A DNA stretch of 64,000 nt from the NCBI RefSeq assembly GCF_900105755.1, contig NZ_FNTQ01000001.1:2294001-2358000 (forward strand), given 5' to 3'. A model generated the notes under the pieces. It was not told the DNA's origin. It was given only the letters and a program-made list of their open reading frames with translations, and ran no database searches. Positions 38,416-48,007 of this stretch are shown here, one piece after another (positions within the stretch are counted from its first letter, which is position 1; each line of letters opens with the position of its first letter). Made by a program: the position numbers and the translations under genes. Source of the stretch: Streptomyces sp. Ag109_O5-10 (GTDB lineage: Bacteria; Actinomycetota; Actinomycetes; Streptomycetales; Streptomycetaceae).

Positions 38416-38546
38416 ACGGGGGGGGCCGCAACGCCGAGCCGCTCCCGCCGGACGCCCACGCGGTCTGCCGCCGTGCCGGCGCGTTCGTCCTGATCGGCCC
38501 GGCGGACGGCGCCACGCCGACCGCGGGAAGGGTCGACTTCGGCTGA
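38412..38546 (+). CDS. possible 44-residue protein coupled to the PaaX gene
   Basis: A GTG overlaps the PaaX stop (GTGA) and starts a frame reading NGGGRNAEPLPPDAHAVCRR, AGAFVLIGPADGATPTAG and ending VDFG. Codon bias fits a gene, and the frame stops shortly before a good terminator. No family recognised. Confidence 0.4.
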   Translation: MNGGGRNAEPLPPDAHAVCRRAGAFVLIGPADGATPTAGRVDFG

Positions 38547-38562
38547 TCCCCCAGTCGCGGAG

Positions 38563-38585
38563 GAGCCCCCGGCTTCCGGGGGCTC
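38563..38585. terminator. rho-independent terminator after the PaaX unit
   Basis: GAGCCCCCGG (38563-38572) pairs perfectly with CCGGGGGCTC (38576-38585) around three bases, followed by TTT on the plus strand. Confidence 0.85.
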
Positions 38586-38771
38586 TTTCGTGTGCACGGC
38601 GTCACAAGGTCACGGCACGTCAATAACGCGGTAACAGCGGAGCCCGATGTGCGAGACGGGCCCACGGGCGGGGTAAGCCACCCGTTACCGGGACGAAGGC
38701 CCGTCAGGGGGGCGCCGACAGCGTCCGGGACGGGGCCCGTACCATTCCTACAGTTGAAAGCAGGACATGCA

Positions 38772-39236
38772 GTGATCGCCTGCGCCATGAACGGAATCGC
38801 CGTGTACGAACCACCTTCCGCCGCCTCCTGGCGTATCGCGCTGCCGCACACCGTCGCGGCCGTGCCGGTCGCCCGTGCCCTGGTGCGCTCGGCGATGGAG
38901 GAGGCGGACCACGCGGCCGACCCCGACACCGCCGAACTGCTCACCGCGGAACTGGTCGCCAACGCCGTGGAGCACACCGCCGGCAGGGGGCCCATAGAGC
39001 TGGTCGTCGAGCTGGTGCCGGGGGGCTGCAAGGTCGAGGTGCACGACCCGGACCCGGCGCCGCCCGGGCACCTCACCCGTCCGGTGATCGAGGAGCCTGA
39101 CCCCATGCAGGAGGGCGGGCGCGGCCTGCTGCTGATCCGCGCCCTCAGCTCGTCCTGCGGGCACCGCCCCACCGAGTCCGGCAAGGCGGTGTGGTTCAGG
39201 CTTCCTGTAGTACCGCGTCAGTGGCGTCCGGCGTGA
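38772..39236 (+). CDS. RsbW-like anti-sigma factor / ATP-binding protein
   Basis: A 154-residue GHKL-type ATPase. The start is the GTG at 38772 with AGGA seven bases upstream. The N box is TAELVANAVEHTAGRGPIEL with Asn in the metal position; G boxes follow as EVHDPDPAPP and GGRGLLLIRALSSSCG. Streptomyces encodes dozens of such single-domain proteins as anti-sigma or anti-anti-sigma partners. No sigma factor or antagonist lies next to it. Its 3' end overlaps the convergent permease gene by 41 bases. Confidence 0.88.
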   Translation: MIACAMNGIAVYEPPSAASWRIALPHTVAAVPVARALVRSAMEEADHAADPDTAELLTAELVANAVEHTAGRGPIELVVELVPGGCKVEVHDPDPAPPGHLTRPVIEEPDPMQEGGRGLLLIRALSSSCGHRPTESGKAVWFRLPVVPRQWRPA

Positions 39237-40632
39237 CCGGCCCGGCGGTGGCCAGCGTGGAGTTCCGGCGGCCGTAGCCGAGGTAGACCAGCAGGCCCAC
39301 GACCAGGAAGACGGCGAACTGGAGCCAGGTCGTCCACCCGGTCTCGTACATCAGGTAGAGGCAGAAGGCGACGCCCAGCAGCGGGGCGACCGGGTAGAGC
39401 GGCACCCGGAAGGTGCGGGCGAGGGCCGGTTCGCGGCGGCGCAGGGCGATCACCGCGATGTTCACCACGGCCATGATCGCGAGGGTGCCGATGGTGCACA
39501 GGTTCATCACCGCGTCCAGCGAGGCGAAGGCCGCGGGCAGCGCGAAGACGGCCGCGACGATCAGGGTGCCGGCGACCGGGGTGGCGGTCCTCGGGGAGAC
39601 CTTCTCGAAGACGCGCGGGATCAGGCCGTCCCGGGACATGGACATCAGGATGCGGGTCTGGCCGTACATCACCGCGAGGACGACGGAGGCGATGGCGACG
39701 ACCGCGCCGAAGGCGATCACCCCGCCGCCGATCGCGGACCCGGTGACCTGGTTGACGACGTAGGAGAGGGCGGCGGGGCGGCCCGCGACCTGGCCGCCGC
39801 CGATGGCGCCGATGGCGGCCAGCGCGACCGCGCAGTACAGCAGGGTGACCACGCCCATGCAGACGAGGATGGCGACCGGGATGTCCCGGCGCGGGTTCTT
39901 CGCCTCCTCGCCGGCCGTGGTGATCGCGTCGAAGCCGATGTAGGAGAAGAACGCGGCGGTGGTGCCCGCGCCGATGCCGCCGAGGCCCGCCGGGGAGAAC
40001 GGGACGAGGTTGCCGTCCTTGAAGGCGCTGAAGCCGATCGCGCAGAACGCGAGCAGGATGACCAGCTTCACCGCGGCCATCGCGGCGGTGGCCCGGGCGC
40101 TCTCCCGGACCCCGCGCACCAGCAGGACGGCGGCCATCGCGATGACGATCACGGCGGGCAGGTTCACGATCCCGCCGTCGCCGGGGCCCGCGGACAGGGC
40201 GTGCGGCAGCTGGAGGCCGGTGAGGCTGTGCAGCAGCTCGTTGACGTACTGGCTCCAGCCGACCGCGACGGCGGAGATCGAGACGCCGTACTCCAGGAGC
40301 AGGCACCAGCCGACCAGGAAGGCGGTGGACTCGCCGAGCCCGGCGTAGGCGAAGGAGTACGACGATCCGGAGACCGGGATCGCGCCGCCCAGCTCGGCGA
40401 AGGAGAGGGCGGTGAAGACGCAGGTGACCGCGGCGAGCACGAAGGAGACGACGACGGCCGGGCCGGCCTGGGCGACCGAGTCGGAGAGGCCGACGAAGAT
40501 GCCGGTGCCGACGATCGCGCCGATGCCGAAGCAGATCAGCTGGAACAGGCCCATGGTGCGGCGGAGGCCGTGACCCTCCCGGTCGGCGCCGGATTCGGCC
40601 ACCAGGAGGTGGGGGGACTTGATGCGGGGCAT
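39196..40632 (-). CDS. APC family amino acid permease
   Basis: A 478-residue membrane transporter with about 12 helices. The N-terminal APC signature is IGAIVGTGIFVGLSDSVAQA, followed by FAELGGAIPVSGSSYSFAYA and FFSYIGFDAITTAGEEAKNP, which recall the cationic amino acid transporter subgroup. Its start is the ATG at 40632; the frame is open further up into argF but without coding character. It is in the same direction as argF and arcA and most likely supplies arginine or exports ornithine for the arginine deiminase route. Confidence 0.93.
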   Translation of the reverse strand: MPRIKSPHLLVAESGADREGHGLRRTMGLFQLICFGIGAIVGTGIFVGLSDSVAQAGPAVVVSFVLAAVTCVFTALSFAELGGAIPVSGSSYSFAYAGLGESTAFLVGWCLLLEYGVSISAVAVGWSQYVNELLHSLTGLQLPHALSAGPGDGGIVNLPAVIVIAMAAVLLVRGVRESARATAAMAAVKLVILLAFCAIGFSAFKDGNLVPFSPAGLGGIGAGTTAAFFSYIGFDAITTAGEEAKNPRRDIPVAILVCMGVVTLLYCAVALAAIGAIGGGQVAGRPAALSYVVNQVTGSAIGGGVIAFGAVVAIASVVLAVMYGQTRILMSMSRDGLIPRVFEKVSPRTATPVAGTLIVAAVFALPAAFASLDAVMNLCTIGTLAIMAVVNIAVIALRRREPALARTFRVPLYPVAPLLGVAFCLYLMYETGWTTWLQFAVFLVVGLLVYLGYGRRNSTLATAGPVTPDATDAVLQEA

Positions 40633-40748
40633 GCGGGTGGTGCTCGTTTCTGGTGGTGCGGGTGCGATCCGGGGTCGGCCGCGGCGGCGGCTCCGGCGTG
40701 GGGTGGTGCCGGGCCGCCGCACAGCATAGGGGCAATGAACAGCGCTGG

Positions 40749-41756
40749 TCAGGCGAGTGTGGCCACCAGCACGGCCTTGATGGTGTGCATCCGGTTCTCG
40801 GCCTCGTCGAAGACCACCGAGTGCTCGGACTCGAACACCTCGTCGGTGACTTCCAGTTCGGTCAGGCCGTGCCGCTCGTGGATCTCCCGGCCGACGACCG
40901 TGCCGAGGTCGTGGAAGGCCGGCAGGCAGTGCAGGAACTTGACGTCGGGGTTGCCGGTGGCGCGCAGCACGTCCATGGTGACGGCGTACGGCCCGAGCAG
41001 CGCGATGCGCTCGTCCCAGACCTCCTTGGGCTCGCCCATCGACACCCAGACGTCGGTGGCGACGAAGTCGGCGTCGCGCACCCCGTCCTTCACGTTCTCG
41101 GTGAGCGTGATCCGGGCGCCGGACGCGCCGGCGAGCTGCTGGGCGAGCTCGACGATGGTGTCGTCCGGCCACAGCAGGCGGGGCGCGACGATCCGGACGT
41201 CCATGCCGAGCAGGGCGCCCGTGACGAGGTAGGAGTTGCCCATGTTGTAGCGGGCGTCGCCGAGGTAGGCGAAGGCGATGTCGGTGAGCGGCTTGTCGCT
41301 GTGCTCGGTCATGGTGAGCACGTCGGCGAGCATCTGGGTGGGGTGCCACTCGTCGGTGAGGCCGTTGTAGACCGGCACCCCCGCGAACGCGGCGAGCTCC
41401 TCGACGACGCCCTGGCCGTGCCCGCGGTACTCGATGGCGTCGTACATCCGGCCGAGGACCCGGGCGGTGTCCTTCACCGACTCCTTGTGCCCGAGCTGCG
41501 ATCCGGCCGGGTCGAGGTAGGTGGTGGCGGCGCCCTGGTCGGCGGCGGCGACCTCGAAGGCGCAGCGGGTACGGGTGGAGGTCTTCGCGAAGACCAGCGC
41601 GATGTTCTTCCCGCGCAGGTACTGCGTCTCGGTCCCGGCCCTCTTGGCCGCCTTCAGCTCGGCGGCCAACTCGACCAGCCCGCGGAACTCCTCCTGGGTG
41701 AAGTCCAGCTCCTTGAGGAAGTGGCGGCCGGCGAGGGCGGTCGGGACAGTCGCCAT
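40749..41756 (-). CDS. argF: ornithine carbamoyltransferase, probably catabolic
   Basis: A 335-residue OTC. Carbamoyl-phosphate binds at STRTR (60-64), with HPTQ (138-141) and the ornithine-binding HCLPAFHD loop (276-283) in place. Size and the long C-terminal helix fit the ArcB/ArgF group of about 335 residues. Between the arginine deiminase gene and the permease it most likely works in the catabolic direction, splitting citrulline to ornithine and carbamoyl phosphate. Tandem GTATAGA repeats lie 40-70 bases before the ATG. The gap of about 300 bases to arcA shows it probably has its own promoter. Confidence 0.95.
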   Translation of the reverse strand: MATVPTALAGRHFLKELDFTQEEFRGLVELAAELKAAKRAGTETQYLRGKNIALVFAKTSTRTRCAFEVAAADQGAATTYLDPAGSQLGHKESVKDTARVLGRMYDAIEYRGHGQGVVEELAAFAGVPVYNGLTDEWHPTQMLADVLTMTEHSDKPLTDIAFAYLGDARYNMGNSYLVTGALLGMDVRIVAPRLLWPDDTIVELAQQLAGASGARITLTENVKDGVRDADFVATDVWVSMGEPKEVWDERIALLGPYAVTMDVLRATGNPDVKFLHCLPAFHDLGTVVGREIHERHGLTELEVTDEVFESEHSVVFDEAENRMHTIKAVLVATLA

Positions 41757-42060
41757 GGGGGCGCTCCAGCGGTGGGTCGGCTTCGGGACTTTGGAAGTCT
41801 ATACGATGTTCCACATTTCTATACAGGACCGTCGGGCCCGCAAGGTCATCGAGCCCTCCGCACGACTCGACCGACACCACCCGCCGCGCCGGTCAGCGGC
41901 AGGGTCGACCTGCGCCGGATCAGGCCGCCGCGCCGTCGGCGCACCCGCGTACCGCGTGGCGCGGTCGGTGGGCACCGCATCGCCCGGCAGGCGGTCCCCC
42001 TCCAGGGTCACCGGGTCGCACCACGACAGACAGCGGCTCACGCGGCTTGCGCGGCGCTCC
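41757..42060. other. argF-arcA intergenic region
   Basis: Holds the argF promoter region with the tandem TATAGA elements at its left end. The remainder, up to the arcA stop, shows no coding bias or clean hairpin. Confidence 0.5.
41798..41824 (-). promoter_or_regulatory. direct repeats GTATAGA, promoter or operator of argF
   Basis: On the minus strand GTATAGA occurs at 41824-41818 and again at 41804-41798, exactly 20 bases apart, in an AT-rich stretch 40-70 bases upstream of the argF ATG. Either copy could be a -10 element (TATAGA). Two helical turns of spacing also fit binding of a dimeric regulator on one face of DNA. Confidence 0.5.
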
Positions 42061-43284
42061 TCACACGGCATCCCGCTCCACCGGGCAGCTCATGCACCGC
42101 GGCCCGCCCCTCCCCCGCCCCAGTTCGCTCCCGGGGATCTCGATCACCTCGATGCCCTGCTTGCGCAGATGTGTGTTGGTGGTGGAGTTGCGTTCGTAGG
42201 CGACGACGACGCCGGGTTCGACGGCGAGGACGTTGCAGCCGTCGTCCCACTGTTCGCGTTCGGCGGCGTGCACGTCCTGGGTGGCGCTCAGGACCCGGAT
42301 CTCGCTGAGGCCGAGGGCGGCGGCGATCGCCCGGTGCATGTGCTCCGGCGGGTGGTCGGTGACCTTGAGCTCCTTCTCGCCGGCGCCCGGTTCGATGGTG
42401 TACGAGCGGAGCATGCCGAGCCCTGCGTACTGGGTGAAGGTGTCGCCGTCGACCATCGTCATCACGGTGTCGAGGTGCATGAAGGCGCGCCGCTTCGGCA
42501 TGTCCAGGGCGACGATGGTCCGCGCTGAGCCGGCCGCGAACAGCTTGTGCGCGAGCATCTCGACGGCCTGCGGGGTGGTGCGCTCGCTCATGCCGATCAG
42601 GACCGCGCCGTTCCCGATCACCAGGACGTCGCCCCCCTCGATGGTGGAGGGGTAGGCGGCCTGCCCCTCCGACCAGACGTGGAACGTTTCGCCGCGGAAC
42701 AGCGGGTGGTGCCGGTAGATCGCCTCGAAGTGCACGGTCTCGCGCTGCCGGGCGGGCCAGCGCATGGCGTTGATGGAGACGCCGTCGTAGACCCAGGCGG
42801 AGGTGTCGCGGGTGAAGAGGTGGTTGGGGAGCGGTTCGAGGAGAAAGTCGTCGAGGTCCATGGCATGGAAGCGGACCGAGGTGGGCTCCTCGTGGGCGGC
42901 CAGGAACTCCCGCTTGGTCATGCCGCCGACCAGCGCCTCGGCCAGTTCGCCGGCCGGCAGTTTCTCGAAGGCGGCGCGCAGGTGGTCGGTGGCGAGCGGG
43001 CCGTACTCCTTCTCGTCGAAGACCCGGTCCAGGACGAGGGTGCGGGCGGCCTCGATCGCCAGCGCCTCTTCGAGCAGGTCGCCGAAGAGGTGCACGGCGA
43101 CCCCGCGGTCGCGCAGCACGTCGGCGAAGCCGTCGTGCTCGGCCCGCGCCCGGCGCACCCAGAGGACGTCGTCGAAGAGAAGGGCGTCCTTGTTGCTCGG
43201 GGTGAGCCTTTTGAGCTCCAGATCCGGCCGGTGCAATATGACGCGGCGCAGCCGCCCGGCCTCGGAGTCGACGTGGAATCCCAT
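42061..43284 (-). CDS. arcA: arginine deiminase
   Basis: A 407-residue ADI that hydrolyses arginine to citrulline and ammonia. Substrate and catalytic motifs are [39 protein letters not shown], the catalytic histidine in [12 protein letters not shown], and the nucleophile Cys397 in GGPRCMSCP. The ATG at 43284 ([20 protein letters not shown]) has GGATGGAGGC before it. argF and an amino acid permease follow in the same direction; carbamate kinase (arcC) is not seen, so ATP recovery from carbamoyl phosphate must be encoded elsewhere or absent. Divergent from the SPFH gene. Confidence 0.96.
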   Translation of the reverse strand: MGFHVDSEAGRLRRVILHRPDLELKRLTPSNKDALLFDDVLWVRRARAEHDGFADVLRDRGVAVHLFGDLLEEALAIEAARTLVLDRVFDEKEYGPLATDHLRAAFEKLPAGELAEALVGGMTKREFLAAHEEPTSVRFHAMDLDDFLLEPLPNHLFTRDTSAWVYDGVSINAMRWPARQRETVHFEAIYRHHPLFRGETFHVWSEGQAAYPSTIEGGDVLVIGNGAVLIGMSERTTPQAVEMLAHKLFAAGSARTIVALDMPKRRAFMHLDTVMTMVDGDTFTQYAGLGMLRSYTIEPGAGEKELKVTDHPPEHMHRAIAAALGLSEIRVLSATQDVHAAEREQWDDGCNVLAVEPGVVVAYERNSTTNTHLRKQGIEVIEIPGSELGRGRGGPRCMSCPVERDAV

Positions 43285-43412
43285 GCCTCCATCCTGACCA
43301 TCGACGACCGCGTTCACCCCCTGCTCGACCGTTTCTTGTTTCTCGTCCCCTTGACGACAAGCAGGCTCGAGATTATGGTCAACATGACTCTTAAAGCGAG
43401 GGGGCGGAACCG

Positions 43413-44546
43413 ATGGCCGACATCACCCGGCGCCTGGGCTGGCGCCATCTGCGCGGCGCGCCGACGGCGCACGTCAGACACCACAAGGGCGAGAGCCTGC
43501 TGCACGACGGGCCGGGGCTCAGCTTCTGGTTCCGCGCGCTGACCGCGGCGATCTCCGAGGTCCCGGTCGACGACCGTGAACTGGCGATGACCTTCCACGC
43601 CCGTACCGCCGACTTCCAGGACGTGGCGGTCCAGGCGACCGTCACCTACCGCGTCGGCGACCCGGCCGTCGCGGCCGCCCGGCTCGACTTCTCCATCGAC
43701 CCGGACACCGGGGTCTGGCGCGGTACCCCGCTCGAACAGCTCGGCACCCTCCTCACGGAGACGGCCCAGCAGCACGCGCTGGACGCGCTGGCCCGCACCC
43801 CGCTGGCGGAGGCGCTGGTCGACGGGGTGACCGTGGTCCGGGAGCGGATCGCGGCCGGCCTGGCGGCGGAACCGCGGCTGCCCGCCACCGGCATCGAGGT
43901 GGTGGCCGTCCGCGTGATGGCGCTGCGGCCCGAGCCCGAGGTGGAGCGGGCGCTGCGCACCCCGGCCCGCGAGCAGATCCAGCAGGAGGCCGACCGGGCG
44001 ACGTACGAGCGGCGCGCGGTGGCCGTCGAGCGGGAGCGGGCGATCGCCGAGAACGAACTGGCGAGCCAGATCGAACTGGCCCGCCGCGAGGAACAGCTCG
44101 TCGACCAACGGGGCACCAACGCGCGGCGCGAGGCGGAGGAGAACGCGGCGGCCGACGCGGTCCTCGCGGAGGCGGAGGCGTCCCGGACGGTGAAGCTGGC
44201 GGAGGCCGAGGCGGCCAGGTCCGTGAAGCTGGCGGACGCGGAGGCGGCGCGCACGGTACGGCTCGCGGAGGCGGAGGCGTCCCGGTCGGTGAAGCTGGGC
44301 GAGGCGGAGGCGGCGCGGGCGGTCACGCTGGCGCGGGCCGAGGCCGCGGGGGCCCGGGAGGTCGGCGAGGCACGGGCCGCGGCACAGGCGGCCTGGCTGC
44401 GGGTGCACGGCGAGGCGGACGTGGCCACGCTGCACGCCCTCACCGGCGCCCGGCTCGCCGAGAACCTGCCGCGCATCGACAGTGTCACGGTGTCGCCGGA
44501 CGTATTGACCGGGCTGCTCGCCAGGCTGGGCGGGGAGCGGGAATGA
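43413..44546 (+). CDS. SPFH/band-7 domain protein with hendecad repeats
   Basis: A 377-residue protein. Residues about 20-215 are an SPFH (stomatin/flotillin) domain: [60 protein letters not shown]. Then comes a highly charged coiled coil with exact 11-residue repeats ([11 protein letters not shown] and variants) from residue 253. SPFH proteins scaffold membrane microdomains or bind partner proteins; no clear membrane segment is seen here, so it may be peripheral. The next gene's ATG overlaps its stop (ATGA), so the two products are made together. The pair is divergent from arcA. GAGGGGG precedes the start. Confidence 0.9.
   Translation: MADITRRLGWRHLRGAPTAHVRHHKGESLLHDGPGLSFWFRALTAAISEVPVDDRELAMTFHARTADFQDVAVQATVTYRVGDPAVAAARLDFSIDPDTGVWRGTPLEQLGTLLTETAQQHALDALARTPLAEALVDGVTVVRERIAAGLAAEPRLPATGIEVVAVRVMALRPEPEVERALRTPAREQIQQEADRATYERRAVAVERERAIAENELASQIELARREEQLVDQRGTNARREAEENAAADAVLAEAEASRTVKLAEAEAARSVKLADAEAARTVRLAEAEASRSVKLGEAEAARAVTLARAEAAGAREVGEARAAAQAAWLRVHGEADVATLHALTGARLAENLPRIDSVTVSPDVLTGLLARLGGERE
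44169..44333 (+). repeat. five 33-base repeats in the SPFH gene
   Basis: Five consecutive 33-base units encode [44 protein letters not shown] and [11 protein letters not shown]. The 11-residue period is a hendecad coiled coil. The units differ at silent and conservative positions, so they are not very recent. Confidence 0.9.
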
Positions 44547-45442
44547 GCCTCGCGCCGCGGGCCGTGCTCGTCCACCGGACCACGGAGTACGAGGAGCTGG
44601 TGGCCCGGCACGGCACGCACGGCCAGGCGGCCTTCTTCCTGGCCTCCCGGGGCCGGGACATGGCCGAGGTCGCCGACCGCCACCGGCGAACCCGGCGGGC
44701 GCTCGCCGAGGTGACCTCGGCGGTGCCGCTGGCCTGGCGCCAGGCCCGGGTCGAGCGGGCCGACCTGGACCGCTTCCTGTTCGCACCCGAGGACGTGGTC
44801 GTGGTGGTCGGCCAGGACGGGCTGGTGGCGAACGTGGCCAAGTACCTGGACGGGCAGCCGGTGATCGGCATCGACACCGACCCCGGCCGCAACCCGGGCG
44901 TGCTGGTCCGGCACCGGCCGGAGCAGGCGGCCGTACTGCTGGCCTCGGTCGCCGCCACGGCCACGGGTGCCGACGAGCTGACGATGGTCGAGGCGGTCGC
45001 CGACGACACGCAGCGGCTCGTGGCGCTCAACGAGATCTACCTCGGTACCGCCGGTCATCAGACCGCCCGATACCGCCTGGGCCTGGAGGGCGACGGGGGT
45101 GTCGTCGAGGCCCAGGCCTCATCCGGGGTGCTGGTGGGCACCGGCACGGGGGCCACCGGCTGGCTGCGCTCGGTGTGGCAGGAGCGTGGCGCCCGGCTGC
45201 CGTTGCCCGCCCCCACGGAGGACCGCCTCCTCTGGTTCGTCCGGGAGGCCTGGCCGTCGCCGGCGACCGGGACGTCCCTGGTCGCCGGCGAGCTGGCGGC
45301 CTCGGCGGCCCTGACCCTCACGGTCGAGTCGGACCGGCTGATCGCCTTCGGCGACGGCATCGAGACCGACGCCCTGGAGCTGACCTGGGGGCAGACGGTC
45401 CGGGTGGGGGCGTGCGCGCGGCGGCTCCGGCTGGTCGGCTGA
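44543..45442 (+). CDS. NAD-kinase-like protein with altered GGDG motif
   Basis: A 299-residue member of the ATP-NAD kinase fold. The phosphate-binding motif, normally GGDGT, is VVGQDGLVANVAKYL here (GQDG, 90-93), so the second glycine is glutamine. The diagnostic NEIYLG strand and the SSGVLVGTGTGATGW loop (normal: TPTGSTAYSLSAGG / NEI-LG) are recognisable. PpnK proteins phosphorylate NAD; this divergent branch is found beside SPFH proteins in Streptomyces and may bind nucleotides without acting as a regular NAD kinase. It is translationally coupled to the SPFH gene (ATGA) and converges with pnkp. Confidence 0.8.
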   Translation: MSLAPRAVLVHRTTEYEELVARHGTHGQAAFFLASRGRDMAEVADRHRRTRRALAEVTSAVPLAWRQARVERADLDRFLFAPEDVVVVVGQDGLVANVAKYLDGQPVIGIDTDPGRNPGVLVRHRPEQAAVLLASVAATATGADELTMVEAVADDTQRLVALNEIYLGTAGHQTARYRLGLEGDGGVVEAQASSGVLVGTGTGATGWLRSVWQERGARLPLPAPTEDRLLWFVREAWPSPATGTSLVAGELAASAALTLTVESDRLIAFGDGIETDALELTWGQTVRVGACARRLRLVG

Positions 45443-45460
45443 CCGGCCGGGGCCCGTCGC

Positions 45461-48007
45461 TCACAGCCGCGGGTCGACCGGCTCCGACTCCAGGGCCAGG
45501 ACCCCGAAGACCGCCTCGTGCACGCGCCACAGCGGCTCGCCGTCCGCGAGGCGGTCCAGGGCCTCCAGGCCGAGGGCGTACTCGCGGATCGCCAGGGACC
45601 GCTTGTGGTTGAGGAAGCGGCCGCGCAGGCGGGTGAGGTTGTCGGGGCGCGTGTACTCGGGGCCGTAGATGATCCGCAGGTACTCCCGCCCGCGGCACTT
45701 GATGCCGGGCTGGACGAGGCGGCCCTGCGGGTCGCGTACCACCGCACCGGCCGGCTTGACGACCATGCCCTCGCCGCCCCGGCCGGTCATCTCCAGCCAC
45801 CAGTCGACGCCCGCCCGTACCGACTCCGGGTCGCCGGTGTCGACGTGCAGGCGGCGGGTGGTCTGCAGCAGGCCGGTCGGGTCGTGCTCCACCAGCCGGT
45901 CCAGCAGAGCGAGTTGCTCCTCGTGCGGGAGCGCGGCGAGGCTGCGGCCCTGCACCGCGAGGATCTGGAAGGGGGCGAGGCGCACTCCGTCCAGGCCGTC
46001 GGTGGTCCAGCAGTAGCGGCGGTAGGCGTCGGTGAACGCGGCGGCGTCGGCGGCCCGCTCGCGCTGCCGGTCGCGCAGTTCGCCGATGTCGACCCCGCGC
46101 CCCGCCGCCCGCTCCAGGGCGGCCAGCGCGCCCGGGAAGACCGCGCCGGAGGCGGCACCGACGGCCGCGTACTGGGCGCGCAGCAGGCCGGAGGCCTTGA
46201 GCGACCAGGGCAGCAGTTCGGCGTCGAGCAGGAGCCAATCGGTGGCGAGTTCGTCCCAGAGACCGGCCGCGTCGACCGAGGCGCGGATCCGGCCGAGGAT
46301 CTCCTCGGTCACCGACTCGTCGTCGAAGAACGGGCGTCCGGTGCGGGTGTAGAGAGAGCCGGTCGGGCCGGGCGGGACACCGAAGCGCTTGTGCGCGACC
46401 TCCGCGTCCCGGCACACCAGCGCCACCGCCCGCGAGCCCATGTGCTTCTCCTCGCACACCACCCGGGCGACCCCGTCCGCCGCGTACTGGGCGAAGGCCT
46501 CCGCCGGGTGCTCCAGGTAGCCCTCCACCTGGCTGGTGGCCGTCGGGGCCATGGTCGGCGGCAGGTACGGCAGCAGGCGCGGGTCGACCGCGAAGCGGCT
46601 CATCACCTCCAGGGCGGCCGCCGCGTTCTCCTCGCGGACCGCGACCCGGCCCTGGTACCGGGTCTCGACGACCCGTCGGCCGTGGACGTCCGCCAGGTCC
46701 AGCGGGCGTCCGTCCTGGCCGCCGGGCGCCTCGGTCCGCAGCGGGCGGGCCGGCTCGTACCAGACCCGCTCGGCCGGCACGTCGACCAGTTCCCGCTCCG
46801 GCCAGCGCAGCGCGGTCAGCTTGCCGCCGAAGACGGCGCCGGTGTCCAGGCAGATGGTGTTGTGCAGCCAGCGGGCCTCCGGGACCGGGGTGTGGCCGTA
46901 GACGACGGCCGCGCGGCCCCGGTAGTCCTCGGCCCACGGGTAGCGCACCGGCAGGCCGAACTCGTCGGTCTCGCCGGTGGTGTCGCCGTACAGCGCGTGC
47001 GAGCGGACCCGGCCGGAGGTGCGGCCGTGGTACTTCTCGGGCAGCCCGGCGTGGCAGACGACCAGCTTGCCGCCGTCGAGGACGTAGTGGCTGACCAGTC
47101 CGTCGATGAACTCCCGTACCTGTGCCTTGAACTCCTCGCTCTCGCCGTCCATCTGCTCGATGGTCTCGGCGAGTCCGTGGGTGTGCTGGACCTTGCGGCC
47201 CTTGAGATATCGGCCGTACTTGTTCTCGTGGTTGCCCGGCACGCACAGCGCGTTGCCCGACCCGACCATGGACATCACGCGGCGCAGCACGCCGGGGCTG
47301 TCCGGGCCGCGGTCGACGAGGTCGCCGACGAAGACCGCGGTACGGCCCTCGGGGTGGACGCCGTCCTGGTAGCCCAGCTTGGCGAGCAGGGACTCCAGTT
47401 CGCTCGCGCAGCCGTGGACGTCGCCGACGATGTCGAAGGGGCCGGTGAGGTGGGTGAGGTCGTTGAACCGCTTCTCGGTGACGACGGTCGCCGATTCGAT
47501 CTCCTCGACACCGCGCAGGAGGTGCACCTTGCGGAAGCCCTCGCGCTCCAGGTGCCTGACGGAGCGGCGGAGTTCGCGGATGTGGCGCTGGATGACCCGG
47601 CGGGGCATGTCGGCCCGGTCGGTGCGGGCCGCGTTGCGTGCGGCGCACACCTCCTCGGGCACGTCGAGGACCACGGCGACGGGCAGCACGTCGTACTGCT
47701 TGGCCAGGTCGACCAGCCGGCGCCGGGACTCCTGCTGCACGCTGGTCGCGTCGACGACCGTGCGGCGGCCGGCGGCGAGCCGCTTGCCCGCGATGTAGTG
47801 CAGGACGTCGAAGGCGTCCTTGGTCGCGCCCTGGTCGTTCTCGTCGTCGGAGACCAGGCCCCGGCAGAAGTCGGAGGAGATGACCTCGGTGGGCCGGAAG
47901 TGGCGCCGGGCGAAGGTGGACTTGCCGGACCCGGAGGCGCCGACGAGGACGACCAGGGAGAGGTCGGTGACGGGCAGGACCCGCCCGGTGCGCTGTGTCT
48001 CGGTCAT
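45461..48007 (-). CDS. pnkp: bacterial Pnkp: polynucleotide kinase-phosphatase-ligase of RNA repair
   Basis: An 848-residue three-domain enzyme. Kinase: P-loop GASGSGKST (23-31) with DATSVQQESRRR. Metallophosphatase: GDVHG (Asp196, His198), GDLVDRGPDS, GNHENK, VYGHTP. C-terminal adenylyltransferase/ligase: EEKHMGSRAV with the probable AMP-linked Lys521, and GGEGMVVKPA. The enzyme heals broken RNA ends (5' phosphorylation, 2',3'-phosphate removal) and, with Hen1, seals them with a protecting methyl group. hen1 lies directly upstream with an ATGA overlap, the classical operon. Substrates are typically tRNAs cut by ribotoxins. Confidence 0.95.
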   Translation of the reverse strand: MTETQRTGRVLPVTDLSLVVLVGASGSGKSTFARRHFRPTEVISSDFCRGLVSDDENDQGATKDAFDVLHYIAGKRLAAGRRTVVDATSVQQESRRRLVDLAKQYDVLPVAVVLDVPEEVCAARNAARTDRADMPRRVIQRHIRELRRSVRHLEREGFRKVHLLRGVEEIESATVVTEKRFNDLTHLTGPFDIVGDVHGCASELESLLAKLGYQDGVHPEGRTAVFVGDLVDRGPDSPGVLRRVMSMVGSGNALCVPGNHENKYGRYLKGRKVQHTHGLAETIEQMDGESEEFKAQVREFIDGLVSHYVLDGGKLVVCHAGLPEKYHGRTSGRVRSHALYGDTTGETDEFGLPVRYPWAEDYRGRAAVVYGHTPVPEARWLHNTICLDTGAVFGGKLTALRWPERELVDVPAERVWYEPARPLRTEAPGGQDGRPLDLADVHGRRVVETRYQGRVAVREENAAAALEVMSRFAVDPRLLPYLPPTMAPTATSQVEGYLEHPAEAFAQYAADGVARVVCEEKHMGSRAVALVCRDAEVAHKRFGVPPGPTGSLYTRTGRPFFDDESVTEEILGRIRASVDAAGLWDELATDWLLLDAELLPWSLKASGLLRAQYAAVGAASGAVFPGALAALERAAGRGVDIGELRDRQRERAADAAAFTDAYRRYCWTTDGLDGVRLAPFQILAVQGRSLAALPHEEQLALLDRLVEHDPTGLLQTTRRLHVDTGDPESVRAGVDWWLEMTGRGGEGMVVKPAGAVVRDPQGRLVQPGIKCRGREYLRIIYGPEYTRPDNLTRLRGRFLNHKRSLAIREYALGLEALDRLADGEPLWRVHEAVFGVLALESEPVDPRL

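Noticed and set aside
41757..42060. ARG box before argF
   Set aside because: The AT-rich patch does not match the ArgR consensus half-sites well enough; reported only as direct repeats.
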